Source: Haberlea rhodopensis (Eukaryota > Streptophyta > Magnoliopsida > Lamiales > Gesneriaceae). Taken from it: a DNA stretch of 64,000 nucleotides. A model generated the notes under the pieces. That model saw nothing but the letters and a program-made list of their open reading frames with translations, made no database searches and had not been told where the DNA came from. The stretch lies in contig CAJQUN010000224.1 in NCBI GenBank assembly GCA_907163345.1, positions 310,001 to 374,000 on the forward strand, written 5' to 3'. Position 1 is the stretch's first letter, and each line of letters begins with the position of its first letter. Below, one piece after another: positions 34,262-45,200 of the stretch. Made by a program: the position numbers and the translations under genes.

Positions 34262-34803
34262 GTATAATCAAGATATAAAAAAGAGTTAAAGAAATCTGGG
34301 AGATAGCTGGGCAACAACCTTAGTTTTATTCTGGAATACTTATAATATCTATTACATTAAAACGTCTCCTTTTGGGAGGAGACGGACTTGTTTAGCCTCT
34401 CATATAGATGAGGCTCGACTGAAGAACACATAAACTTGAAACAAACAGAACAATAATACAGACGATTACAAAAGAAAGAAAGAAAGAAAAATTACCAAGC
34501 TACGAAATTTGAAATATTACAAAGCTTGGATACTCTAAATTTATTTCTCAGAAAACTATGGAGAATTTTTTATGTCCTTAGCTTCCTGAATGCCTTGGTA
34601 TTTATAGAAGTCTGGAGGTGGATGTGAAGTCCGGACTTCAAGTCTTGTTAATAATCAGACGTCATTGCATGCGTTTTCTATCTTGTTTGGTATCTTGTGG
34701 TCCCTTTGACTTTCGGCCGAAGAGCTGCCCTACCATTTTGTTTTCTTTTTCAAATGGTAGTGGTCCTCGTCAGAGTCACATGACTCTTGTCTCCCTGTGA
34801 TCC
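34262..34803 (-). promoter_or_regulatory. Putative pararetroviral promoter and transcript start region
   Basis: Downstream of the last viral reading frame, on the minus strand, are TGACGTC (34658-34664), a perfect 16-base palindrome TGAAGTCCGGACTTCA (34625-34640), and TATAAATA (34599-34606). A pyrimidine-rich tract and further leader-like sequence follow toward 34262. An as-1-like TGACG element some 50 bases upstream of a TATA box is the layout of caulimovirid promoters such as 35S. No tRNA-Met primer site was found nearby. The function is inferred. Confidence 0.5.
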
Positions 34804-36123
34804 CTAAAAATTTGGCCTTTGCAGTCCACGTGGAAATTTTCCACGTTTGCCTGGTCCTGCTTTGTCCTCTTTCTTTTGGTCCCTTTTGACAGGGAATCCT
34901 TTCCCAAACAGTGGCTCTTTCTGCTCTGGGCAGCTTGGGCAGATGTAGTCCTGCCATCTTCCCACGTGAGCCATGTTGCAGAACTTCCGGCTAGTTTCTT
35001 TGGTTGCCGAAATCTTGTTGTCCCATAATATCTGCCTCTTCTTTTCAAAGATGTCCTCGGCAAATTTTGTAGTATGGCTTGTCATGGCGTTAACCATGAA
35101 TGATCCGTTCGCTGTTTTCTGAAATATTTTGAACGGATACTTGACTTTGTCCATCTCCGTGAGACAGACCCATAATCCCCAAGCTCTTCTGGTTGTAATG
35201 TCATCTTCTGTGAGCGGGGAAACTAGTGTTGTTCCTTCGGGCGGTGGTTTTATTTGATCCATCGCCTTCCAGTTAGGCCTCTGTAACTTTACAAAATGAA
35301 AGCTAGGGTGAAGGCCTTTTCTTGTGATTTCTGGGGCTGCAGTTATGAATTTTAGCTCCAGAACATCTCCTCGTCCCAGTGTATGATTATTTTGCCATGA
35401 GTCATACACTCCTTCAGAGATCCAATCCGGTAATTTTGTGATTTCCGGAAAACTTGGTGCTGTGGTAAAGACTGAGGCTAGGCAGCCAAAATCAAACCAC
35501 TCACGAACACTTTCTGGTTTGACACCAGGATGCATCCACATTCTTGGGTATTTTCCTGACCAGTCTGCTGTAATTTTTCAAGGAATTATACCCATTCTTG
35601 TACAAAGTTTCTCCCATGATCTTTGATATTCCTGCAAATGGGAAGTTGGGGAAACAATATTCTCGTTAGTATTAACCTTAGATTTGCCCGCCGATGGCCT
35701 AAGATTAATCTCTCCCTCTTTAACACCTGAGGTGCTGGGGTGGGTTGATTCTTCCGATATCGCAGATACCTTGGAATCGATTTTTTCTTCTGTATCTTCC
35801 CCGAAAGGATCAATACTAGGACCTGTAGTGGCGGTACTTGAATCCTCCACACCGGTTGATGAGCCCGGCTCTCTGAAACACGACTTTAGCTTCACCGATG
35901 AAGCATCCCGTCGGAGGGGAATATAAAGACTGTCCCATAAACAGATGTGAGCCTGCAGGGTAGCCTTCATAGCCTGTTGGACCTTCGTGAGATCCAGTTC
36001 CTGTACTTGACCCGCAACCTGATAATTAATCACCAGGCCGTTGATCTCCTTGTCTAGCTCCTCCAGATTTTCTCGGAGGTGCTTTGATCTCGTGATGATG
36101 GAATTAGCTTCACTTGCTTCCAT
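34804..36123 (-). pseudogene. Downstream reading frame of an endogenous pararetrovirus
   Basis: Two minus-strand open stretches (36123-35578, 181 codons; 35541-34804, 245 codons) lie in one region separated by a break at about 35575. The first starts at an ATG that overlaps the last codons of the RNase H frame. Its N-terminal part is rich in Glu and Leu and may form a coiled coil. The second contains W- and P-rich blocks and CPSCPEQKEPLFG. I do not recognise a domain. The position after RNase H matches caulimovirids that carry a second reading frame, such as florendovirus-type copies, but that assignment is an inference. Confidence 0.6.
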
Positions 36124-38258
36124 CTCTCGTCAAAAAATCTGCAAGAATATTTTTATCAGATTTTACAATGACAATATCATAATCATAATATTGGCATTCA
36201 GCTTGCCATCTTAAAATTCTAGCCTTTTCTGGTTTTGATTCTATTTTATTTTTTAAAAAGGCTTTGACACTCGTATTATCTATTTTCAAGATAAATTTCT
36301 TTGCAAGTAGGAAAAGTGGCCATTTCTTAAAAGCCTTTCGAACAGCAAAGAACTCCTTCTCGTTGATGTGCCATCTGATAACTTCGTTGTTATCAAATAG
36401 CCACAGCAATATCTGCATGACACTTCTCATTCTGGTGTAATTTTCATGAGAACTGCCGCCCACCAATGATCACTGGCATCTGTGTATAATACCAGTTCAT
36501 CCTCGTCGTTTGGTATTGCAAGCTTTGGTAGTTGCCTGCAAACCTCCTTCAGCTGTTTGACAGCTTGTCTATGATCGTCATTCCACTCAAACTTAACATC
36601 CTTTTTGAGTAGTGGACTGAACACCTTCCTGTGGTTTGCTAGATTGTTGATAAACATCCCAACGAAATTAACAACTCCTAAAAAACTGAAGTTGTTTTAA
36701 ATCCTTGAGGTCATCTGGATATCCCTGTACTTTTTCCACAATATGATTCTGCAGGATGATTCCAGATTCGTCGATCTCGATTCCAAGGAACTCGATCTGT
36801 TTTGTAACAATCACTGCTTCTTTTCGGAAAGCACTAATCCTTCCTTGTAACAAACGTCCAAAAAGATTTCCAGATGTTTAAGATGTTCTTTCATGTTTTT
36901 TGACGCTATGAGGATGTCGTCAATATAAACAAACATGAAGCTAAAGTAATCCTTGAACAGATTATCCATCTTTATTTGATATATCTGGGGAGTATTTTCC
37001 AATCACATTGGCATAACATTCCAGATATAATGACCTTGGGGCGTGGAGAAGGCTGTAAACTTTCTGCTTGCTTCCTCCATTTTAATCTGGTAGAACCCAG
37101 ACTTGCAATCGAATTTAGAAAACACTTTGGCATTCTTGATGTTATTTACCAAATGTTCTCTACTTGGGATAAATTATCCATCAAACTCCAAGATTTCGTT
37201 GATCCCTTTATAGTTGATCACCAATCTCGGCTTTCCTCTTTTAATTTCTCCATGATTCCGTACAAGAAATCCTGGGCTATTGTATGGAGAAATACCCGCA
37301 GAGATTAACTTAAGGTCAAGATGCTCCTTAAGTATGATCTGCATATCCTTTCGATCTTCCTGGTTCATGGGGATTGGCTTGTACCTAACAAACTCATTTT
37401 CTTTTCCAGTTTTAACCTTCAAAGTAGCTCTGAGCTCATTTTTGTTCCACCATGCCAGTGGATCCTCGTTGTAGTTCCTACGAATCTTTCTTTTTACATC
37501 CTTTAGAGTAATTCGCTCTTCGAGGGTAGATTCAGGTTGTGGAACTTCTTCTCGTAAAGCATTTTTCAGTAGCAACAGGGTTTCTGGAGTTACACTTTCC
37601 TCATCCTGCTCTCTGAAAGACATGTTATTAACCTAGTCAAAAGTTTGAGAATCCTTTTCACTAGGACCTTGTTGTCGGAACTGAAGAATTGCCTCTCCAA
37701 ATTTCCGCTGATCTTTCATCTTTGGGTGTCGAAGTTTTCCTTCATCACCACGCTTGTTGCGAAAACTACTAGGGAATTTTCGGTGAAACGCCTCCCGTAG
37801 TCGTTGCACCATAATCTTATGATCACAAAGGGTTGTGAAAATAAGTCTCCTGGTCTCGTTTTCCTGTGTGAACCGCTTGAATGTCTGTAGGAAATTGTTT
37901 CCTAACAGCATATCGGCGCCGGTGTCATGGAAATAAATAGGTGGAGTTTTAACTTACCGCCTGCTCCGCCGATAATTATTTCTGCTCCTCGGACTCCTTC
38001 ATTAAGAATAAGGATCCGTTTGGAAAAGTCTCTTCCGACAATGGCTGGTAATTTCTCACCAACGTCTTTGGGGAAGATTTCTCGCCTGACAGTGCATATT
38101 CCAGCTCCTGAGTCAATGTATGCTGCAAAATATTCTGCCCTGTACTTCTCGTATAACATCCCAATGGAGATGTATATGGAGAATGGACTGGTGGTCATCT
38201 GATTCGATATCTTTTTCCTTCCACCGTGAACTCCATTCCATCTTGCAATCTTTCCCAA
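36110..38258 (-). pseudogene. Endogenous pararetrovirus protease-RT-RNase H
   Basis: Frames on the minus strand give, in order, an aspartic protease (AAYIDSGAGIC at about 38140, LLGNNFLQTF at about 37900), RT with the YIDDILIAS motif at about 36920, and RNase H with YTDASDHWWAAVL at about 36480, ending LADFLTRDGSK. The last motif followed by a stop, and the absence of any integrase, point to Caulimoviridae rather than a gypsy element. The region is split by a stop at about 37631, a stop in the RT core near 37005 and frameshifts at about 36850, 36660 and 36450. The breaks indicate a non-functional copy. Confidence 0.85.
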
Positions 38259-38900
38259 GGTTTATGTTCATCGAGAAATTCAATCCCTAGAATAAGTTGT
38301 TCTGGGATCCGTCCAGCAATGCCTTCAATGGTGAGATCAATTTCACCAATTTGAAGGTTTTCGTGAAACTTGCCAACTGTAGGTTGTTGCAAATAATATA
38401 AGACATCGCAGGGGAAGATATTGTTCTTCTCAGTGATATCAAAAACTATCTGCACTTCTCTCCAGCCTTCTGGGCATTTCAGTTTTCCTATTGTTTGGAA
38501 TACATCAGGAACTTTCTGAATTCTGCTTGAGGCTGCCTTCTGTTTTTCCCCGAGATAGTTGCTGATTAACCTATCATGTTGGAAAGACATCCTTCTTGGC
38601 TCGATCATGAGGCTCCTACTTCTGTTCAAAACAGGTTGATCTTGTATCCTCATGTCGATTTCTCCTATTGTCGGAGTATCAACGATGTCCGGCAATACTG
38701 CTTTGGCGAAGTCTTCGAAGATTCTGGGGACTTCGATGAATTCTTTTCTCAAGAATACCTCGGAATGATGGGTATTCGAGAGTGCGTATGACACCTTGTA
38801 GGTGATCAAGTAAGGCCTGTTCCCTTCTTTCATCAAATCTTCTCTTTTAAAATCTTGATGAAGCGTGAGAACTTTGTTGAAGTCTCGATCTCAAGCAAAT
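38195..38900 (-). pseudogene. Movement-protein-like part of the pararetrovirus
   Basis: A 213-codon minus-strand frame (38836-38195) includes VSYALSNTHHSEVFLRKEF and a segment with FPCDVLYYLQQPTVGK. The first motif resembles the movement-protein region of caulimovirid polyproteins; this is a family-level impression. The frame overlaps the protease frame by about 60 bases. A coat-protein region with a zinc knuckle was not seen between it and the protease, so part may be deleted. Its 5' end runs into Tat-type gypsy sequence at about 38890-38905. Confidence 0.5.
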
Positions 38901-38904
38901 ATAT

Positions 38905-39622
38905 ATTAGACACGAGATGAGATCTGCTCTTATATTTGTTTCTAAGTTCCTGGCTACTTTTACTTTCTGTTCAGTGGTGACGAGCTCAACTATTTCTGGC
39001 TCTTCATCTAAGCTGTTTGGGACGCCTCTGTCAATAGGAACATTATACCCAGCTCTTTCAATAGAACCAACCTCTCGACGAGCTCTCTTTATATCTTCTT
39101 TTACTTCATCCACATAACATCGGCGGGCTGTTTTCTGATCACCACAAAGAACCCCAACCTCTCTACCCACTGGGAATTTTAGTTTCTGATGGTATGTAGA
39201 AGCTACTGCTTTGAAGTCCTTCATAGCAGGTCGGCCTAGGATTGCATTATATGAGGAAGGCGCCTCAACCACAGTGAAATTAACCATTTTTGTTATGCGT
39301 GACATCCCATGACCAAGAGATAAGGGCAGGGTGATCTGTCCAAGAGGTTGAATTGCATGCCCGGTGAACCCATACAAAAGAGTTGTAATATGTTTAAACT
39401 TTGACCCCACTATCTGCATCTTTTCTATAGTGTATTTGAACTAAACATTACTGAGCTCCCGGTACCAATGAAGATCCTTGCTACGTCATAGTTGACTATG
39501 GTTATAGTGACCACAAGAGCATCATTATATGGTGTTGCAACTCCTTTCAAATCCTCAGGCCCAAAGCTTATGACAGGCTCATCTCTTGAAATTACCTCTT
39601 CCGATACTTCGAAACTTTCCAA
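38905..39622 (-). pseudogene. Tat-type gypsy protease region
   Basis: Minus-strand frames show EDLKGVATPYNDALVVTITI, an active-site segment FIGTGSS, and then LYGFTGHAIQPLGQITLP, SSYNAILGRPAMKDFKAVAS and GDQKTARRCYV. This series is characteristic of the protease and following linker of Tat/Ogre-lineage elements. The catalytic Asp expected before TGSS is Gly. A TAG at about 39423 splits the region. Homology ends at NIRADLISCL, just before RT should begin, where the pararetroviral part starts. Confidence 0.85.
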
Positions 39623-39956
39623 TCTTCTACCATGAATTTTCCGAGCTCTGCCCGAGTCTCCATCAGTGGGTCACCCCGAGATCATATTGATAGTTCCTCG
39701 GGTGGGATTGTTCTCCACCTGTTCGACCATTCTCCTCTGATTATCTGTTTCTCTAGGAGGAATATCCCTCTCACGGGATCTGGTTCGGCCATCATGTGGT
39801 GTTTTATCTCTTCGGTTACCTCGGTATCGACTTCTACCAAGATTTTTGTGATTAGGCTCTTTAGTCCTTGTTAGGAGAGTTTTTATTTCAGAATCCCTTT
39901 TGATGATTCTCTCTACCTCATCTTCAAGCTTCTGACACTCATTAGTTATATGATCA
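39623..39956 (-). pseudogene. Tat-type gag C-terminal region, part 1
   Basis: After GP2 is removed, the reading continues from 48034 into this segment with the HITNECQKLEDEVERIIKR block of the gag C-terminus, a basic Arg-rich stretch (RSRYRGNRRDKTPHDGRTRS) and TINMISG. These are typical of the gag-protease junction in Tat elements. The lineage call rests on that order. Confidence 0.8.
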
Positions 39957-39961
39957 TACTC

Positions 39962-42030
39962 TGTGATATCCCCGAAATGATTAATTGCAATTTGGGCACT
40001 AATTGTGTTTATATGATTAATTATGATGGTAATTAATTGATTATGTGCTGGATTTAATTAATGTGTTGAAATGCTTAGTCACATGATAGAGTGACCCGGG
40101 AGAGCATTTCAGGGTGCATGTTGGGCATGTTGGGAAATTGTTATTAGCATGATTTATTTGCCATGGCTAGCAATTAATTGGAAATCATGAGTTTAATTGA
40201 TATTTTGGTGCATTTTGGATTAATGCTTTTAAAATATCATGTTGGGGTGTTTTATACACCATGGATTGAGGAATGCATTTTAATTTAACTTAAACCCTTT
40301 ATACCCCAACCCCCACCTTTACCAAATCATTTTACCTTTACCAAATTTCACCACCCAAACCCTCCTTTCCCTCATTTTCGAGTTTGTGCTTAAGGGTAAA
40401 GGAAATCCTTCCAAAAATCTTGATTTGTGGAGTTTATTGGGAGATTTGAGGTCCCCAAGAGGTATGGATACCTCATTGTTGATTTTGTAGTGTTTTATTT
40501 GAGTTTGGTATGGTTTTGAAGGGTTTTAAAATGGGTTTGTGTTGGGTTGTTGTGGTTTTGGTTAAGGGTTGGATTTATGTTTGTTTTGAGGTATATTTTG
40601 AAGGTTTATGTTGTTATTTATGTTGTTGGTTTGATGGTTTAAGTGTTGGTATAGATTGGAAGGAGTTTTGGTGCAAAAATGGTGGAAAATCGCGAGTCCG
40701 TGCGAGGCGATCGACCGCCTGAAAAGAGGCGACCGATCGCGTAAGGGCAGTAGGCATATCGCAGGGGCAGGCGATCGATCGCCTGAAATGAGGCGACCGA
40801 TCGCCGAGAGGCAGTAGCCAATCCAAGGGTTAGGCGATCGATCGCCATGTTTGGCGCGATCGATCGCCGCGAAGGAAAAATTGAGGCGATCGATCGCCTC
40901 AGCCAAGCGATCGATCGCCAACTGTGGAATTTTGAGAAATGCTTTCTTTTGTCGAATTTTTGGTATTTGACTATTATTTGGCTTCTAATATGGGGTTGTG
41001 TGATTGTGTAGAACCATCCCAGGTAGCAACGCAACCAAGGAACTGAAGCCATATCAATTCCACTTTTGGAAAGGTACGTAGAGGACGTACGGGCACCCAA
41101 CGGTACATGTATCTAATATACTCATTGTTTATGCATTGTGGATGCGAGTATATATGTGATTATGCATTGTGGATGCAAATACATGTTGAATTATGCATGA
41201 TGATTGTATATGCATATGATGGTTATTGGTGCACATCCCATGAGTCGTGGTCATCCCTTGATGATTTTAATGCTTGCCGCTATTTGGTTTGTTTCCGCTA
41301 AATGTGAAGCGAGGGGTGGGAGCGCCGCATGTCACATTTGAGCGTGGTTATCATATAGGGCGAGGAAAGAATATTTGCCGCTCAATGTGAGGCGAGGGGT
41401 GGGAGTACCGCATGTCCATTGAAGCGAGGTTATTCTATGCCGCCTATATGTAAATAAGCGAGGGGCATTAAAATACATTGTGATGGACAGACTAGGGATT
41501 GGTGACTGGTATTTGGTTTGATGAGATGGTTTTGTGTCATGACATGTGTAGACCATTAAATAATCTATTGATTATACTCATGAGTTATGGTACAGGGACA
41601 ACCAAATTGGAAGCGTTTTGAAATGCATGGGAAAACAGGAAGTGTTTTATTGTGATTTATGCATTTATGCTTTATGTTCATATTGTGTTGAATATGAATG
41701 ATATTATTGCTCATGTTTGGGGGTTGTCCTTGTAGGTACACTTTTGGCATCATAAGAAGGGCTAAGCGGGTTGAGGTGGTGAGCTTGTGAAGAATTCTTT
41801 TGAGAAAGGAAGGACAGGATTAATTTTGTATAGTATCTACTCTAGGAGTAGTGTAAAGCTATAATTGATGACATTCATTTGTATTGGGAATGTAACTAAT
41901 CCATTAATAGTCCTCGTTTTGGCATGTAATTCTTAAGGCTCATAAACTCAACACGAATATTTTACTCTGATCATTTATATTAGCTCTACTTATGCCTTTA
42001 ATCCGCACTTAAGGAACTAGGGTCCTTACA
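39962..42030 (+). repeat. GP2 5' LTR
   Basis: It starts TGTGATATCCCCGAAATG and ends GGGTCCTTACA. It contains eight CGATCGATCG-type palindromes (40704-40920) and a GCCGC/AAGCGAGG minisatellite (about 41275-41465). The small frames inside (for example 40510-40722) follow these repeats and are not genes. Confidence 0.95.
40704..40920 (+). repeat. Eight CGATCGATCG-type palindromes in the GP2 5' LTR
   Basis: Units include GGCGATCGATCGCC and variants with GACCGATC. The spacers between them have little similarity to those in GP1 and LTR-A, while the palindromes are kept. Confidence 0.9.
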
Positions 42031-42034
42031 TTAG

Positions 42035-42046
42035 TGGTATCAGAGC
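42035..42046 (+). other. GP2 primer binding site (tRNA-Met)
   Basis: TGGTATCAGAGC starts four bases after the LTR end, a perfect match to the usual initiator tRNA-Met complement. Confidence 0.95.
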
Positions 42047-42244
42047 AGTGGTTAGAGAACCCGGGAACGAGTGAAGGGTAGCCTTAGCATGATTGGCTAG
42101 GTGCTTACATTTGAAGCATGTTTATGCATGTGGTGCATATTGATGTATATTCTGTTATACTAACATGCTTATTATCATTCCTGTTATCTAACGGCATAAC
42201 ATGTATATTTGTTTTGGAATTGTTGTTAACCTTTGTGTTACAGC

Positions 42245-45200
42245 ATGGCTGCTATGAATGCGGGGAACCTTAACGAAGAGGTTGGCGATGTTGGAAGCGT
42301 GAACGCTAGTATTGGACAGGCAAACCCTCTACCTCCACCAGCAGTAGGCATGGAGCCAGTGGCTCAGTTATTGCTACCCGGTGAGATTAGCTTGACTCAA
42401 TTTCTGTCTTACCACCCGCCCCGATTTGAGGGAACAGAATCAGGAGAGGAAGCTGAGGAGTGGCTGGAAAGACTTGAGCAGATATTTGTATCGGCTCCTT
42501 GTGCTGTTACAGCGTGGCTGAGGCTGGCGGAGTTCCAGTTAGCAAAGAAACCTTTGATGTGGTGGAGAAGCACGGTAATGGAACTGAGAGCACTGGGTGC
42601 TGTGATTGATTGGACACTCTTCAGAACCCGGTTTCTGAACCGGTACTTCTCCGCAGCGGCGAGACAGACGAAGGAGGATGAGTTTGCAAGTTTGAAACAG
42701 GGGAACATGACAGTGTCAGACTATGCCATGCGGTACTCTTCGTTGCTGAGGTATGTTCCCCACATTGCCACCAATGGGCACGCAAAGATGAGAAATTTTA
42801 TGAAGCGGTTGCGACCGGAGCTCTTTGACCGGGTTATCACCAATAACCCAACTTCTTTTGATGATGCTCTCACAAGAGCGGAGCTTGCCGAGATTGGAGT
42901 GGGAGCTTATCCTAGTACTGTGCCACCACAAGTGCCACAACAGAGGCAAACTAATGACAGCTTGAGGCCCGGAGGAGAGCCATTTAAACCTCGTGGTGCC
43001 TCTTCATCTTCACGGTTCGGTGGGAAGAAATTCTTTGGACAGAAACAGGAGAACAAGAAGAGCAATTGGTCCGCCAACCGAGGGCCTACGCAAGGAAATA
43101 GGCCGGGGGAGCCAAGGTGCGATGATTGTGGAGGGCCACATCCTTCGAGTAAGTGCCCTGCCTGTTATAGCTGTGGCAAGATGGGCCACATCTCTCGGTA
43201 TTGCCCTACCCGGGGAGGACAGTCAGAGTTTCAGGGCAACAGGCCGAGGTTTGATGACAGGACAGTACACCAGAGGCAACAGTTTGTGCCTCGACCATCG
43301 GGAGGTCAGACAGTGGGACCGTCCCAGGGGCAGGTGTATGCGCTGACCAGAGAGCAGGCCCAGGCAGCCCCAGAGGAGGTGATCGCCGGTACGTGTCATT
43401 TATTTACGTACCCTGCTTTTATTTTGATAGATACAGGTGCCTCCCACTCTTTTGTATCTGTTGGCTTTGTGGAGAGACACCATATGCGCACGTCTTCTTT
43501 ACCCACGCCTCTCCTTGTCTCGACACCCACTGGAAGAAATGTCGTTGCTGATCAGTTCATGGCAGATTGCCTCATTTATTTTGAGGGCAACGAGTTGAAG
43601 GCAGACTTGATCGTATTGGGTATGTCAGACTTCGACTGCATTGTGGGTATTGATATTCTGAACAGATATCAGGCAGTGGTAGATTGCCGACAGAAAACAG
43701 TGAGGTTCAGATCTGATTTGGGAGTTCAGTGGACTTTTTATGGCAACGGTTCTCGTGCGAAGATTCCGTTGATTTCAGCGATCAAGATGACTCAGCTGTT
43801 GGAACGTGGCCACACGGGCTATCTCATCTATGCCGTGGACACGTCTGGGAAGAATAAAGAATTGAGGGTTGAGGATGTACCAGTGGTAGCAGAGTTCGCT
43901 GATGTATTCCCAGAAGAGATCCCAGGATTCCCACCGGCTAGAGAAGTTGAGTTTGGGATCGAGTTGTTACCGGGGACATCCGCTATCTCTCGTGCACCTT
44001 ACAGGATGGCACCGGCGGAGTTGAGAGAATTGAAGGAGCAGTTGCAGGACCTCCTTGACAAGGGATATATACGCCCGAGCGTATCGCCATGGGGCGCACC
44101 GGTTCTCTTTGTGAAGAAGAAGGACGGTTCGATGCGGTTGTGCATCGATTACCGGCAACTGAATAAAGCCACAGTAAAGAACAAATATCCTCTTCCAAGG
44201 ATTGATGATTTGTTTGATCAGTTGCAAGGTACCAGACTTTATAGCAAGATTGATTTGAGGTCCGGGTACCATCAGATTCGAGTCAGAGAGGAAGATGTGC
44301 AGAAGACAGCATTTCGGACTCGATATGGACATTATGAGTTCCTAGTGATGCCGTTCGGCGTGACGAATGCTCCAGCGGTCTTTATGAGTTTGATGAACAG
44401 AGTGTTTCAGCAGTACCTTGATCAGTTCGTCATCGTGTTCATCGACGACATTCTCATCTATTCCCGGAGCGAGGAAGAGCATGTGAAACACTTGAGGACA
44501 GTGCTCCAGATTCTCCGAGATCACCAGTTGTATGCCAAGCTCAGTAAGTGTGAGTTTTGGTTGAGCAGTGTAGTATTTCTGGGGCATGTCATATCGAGCA
44601 GCGGAATAGCAGTGGATCCCAGGAAGATTGAAGCTGTGATGGAGTGGGCTGCACCCACTTCTGTGCCGGAAATACGGAGCTTCCTTGGTTTGGCCGGTTA
44701 CTATCGACGCTTCGTCGAGGGCTTTTCGAAGATTGCCAAGCCATTGACACAGTTGACCCAGAAGGGAGTACCATTCTTTTGGTCAGAAGCTTGTGAGGAG
44801 AGCTTCCAGGAGTTGAAGCACTGTTTGACCACAGCGCCAGTGTTAGTGATCCCTACGGAAAACTCCAGATTTGTTTTGTATACCGATGCATCACTTCAGG
44901 GCCTTGGGTGTGTATTGATGCAAGATAAGCATGTGGTAGCTTATGCATCGAGGCAATTGAAGCCGCATGAGACTAGATACCCAGTCCATGACTTGGAATT
45001 GGCGGCTATCATCTTCGCCCTGAAGATTTGGAGGCATTATTTGTATGGTACGTCGTTTACCATTTATACGGATCACAAGAGCCTCAAGTTTTTATTCACT
45101 CAGGCGGAGCTGAACATGAGGCAGAGAAGGTGGATGGACTTACTCAAGGACTATGATTGTGAGATTGAGTACCACCCTGGAAAAGCTAATTTGACAGCAG

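Noticed and set aside
36110..38258. Reading the minus-strand RT as part of the Tat gypsy element
   Set aside because: RNase H ends in LADFLTRD and a stop with no integrase after it, the domain style is caulimovirid, and a second protease precedes it, so it is not the Tat polymerase.
40510..40921. Frames with repeated GDRSP / AIDR motifs in the GP2 LTR
   Set aside because: The motifs are translations of CGATCGATCG palindromes and appear in several frames and both strands wherever the palindromes occur.
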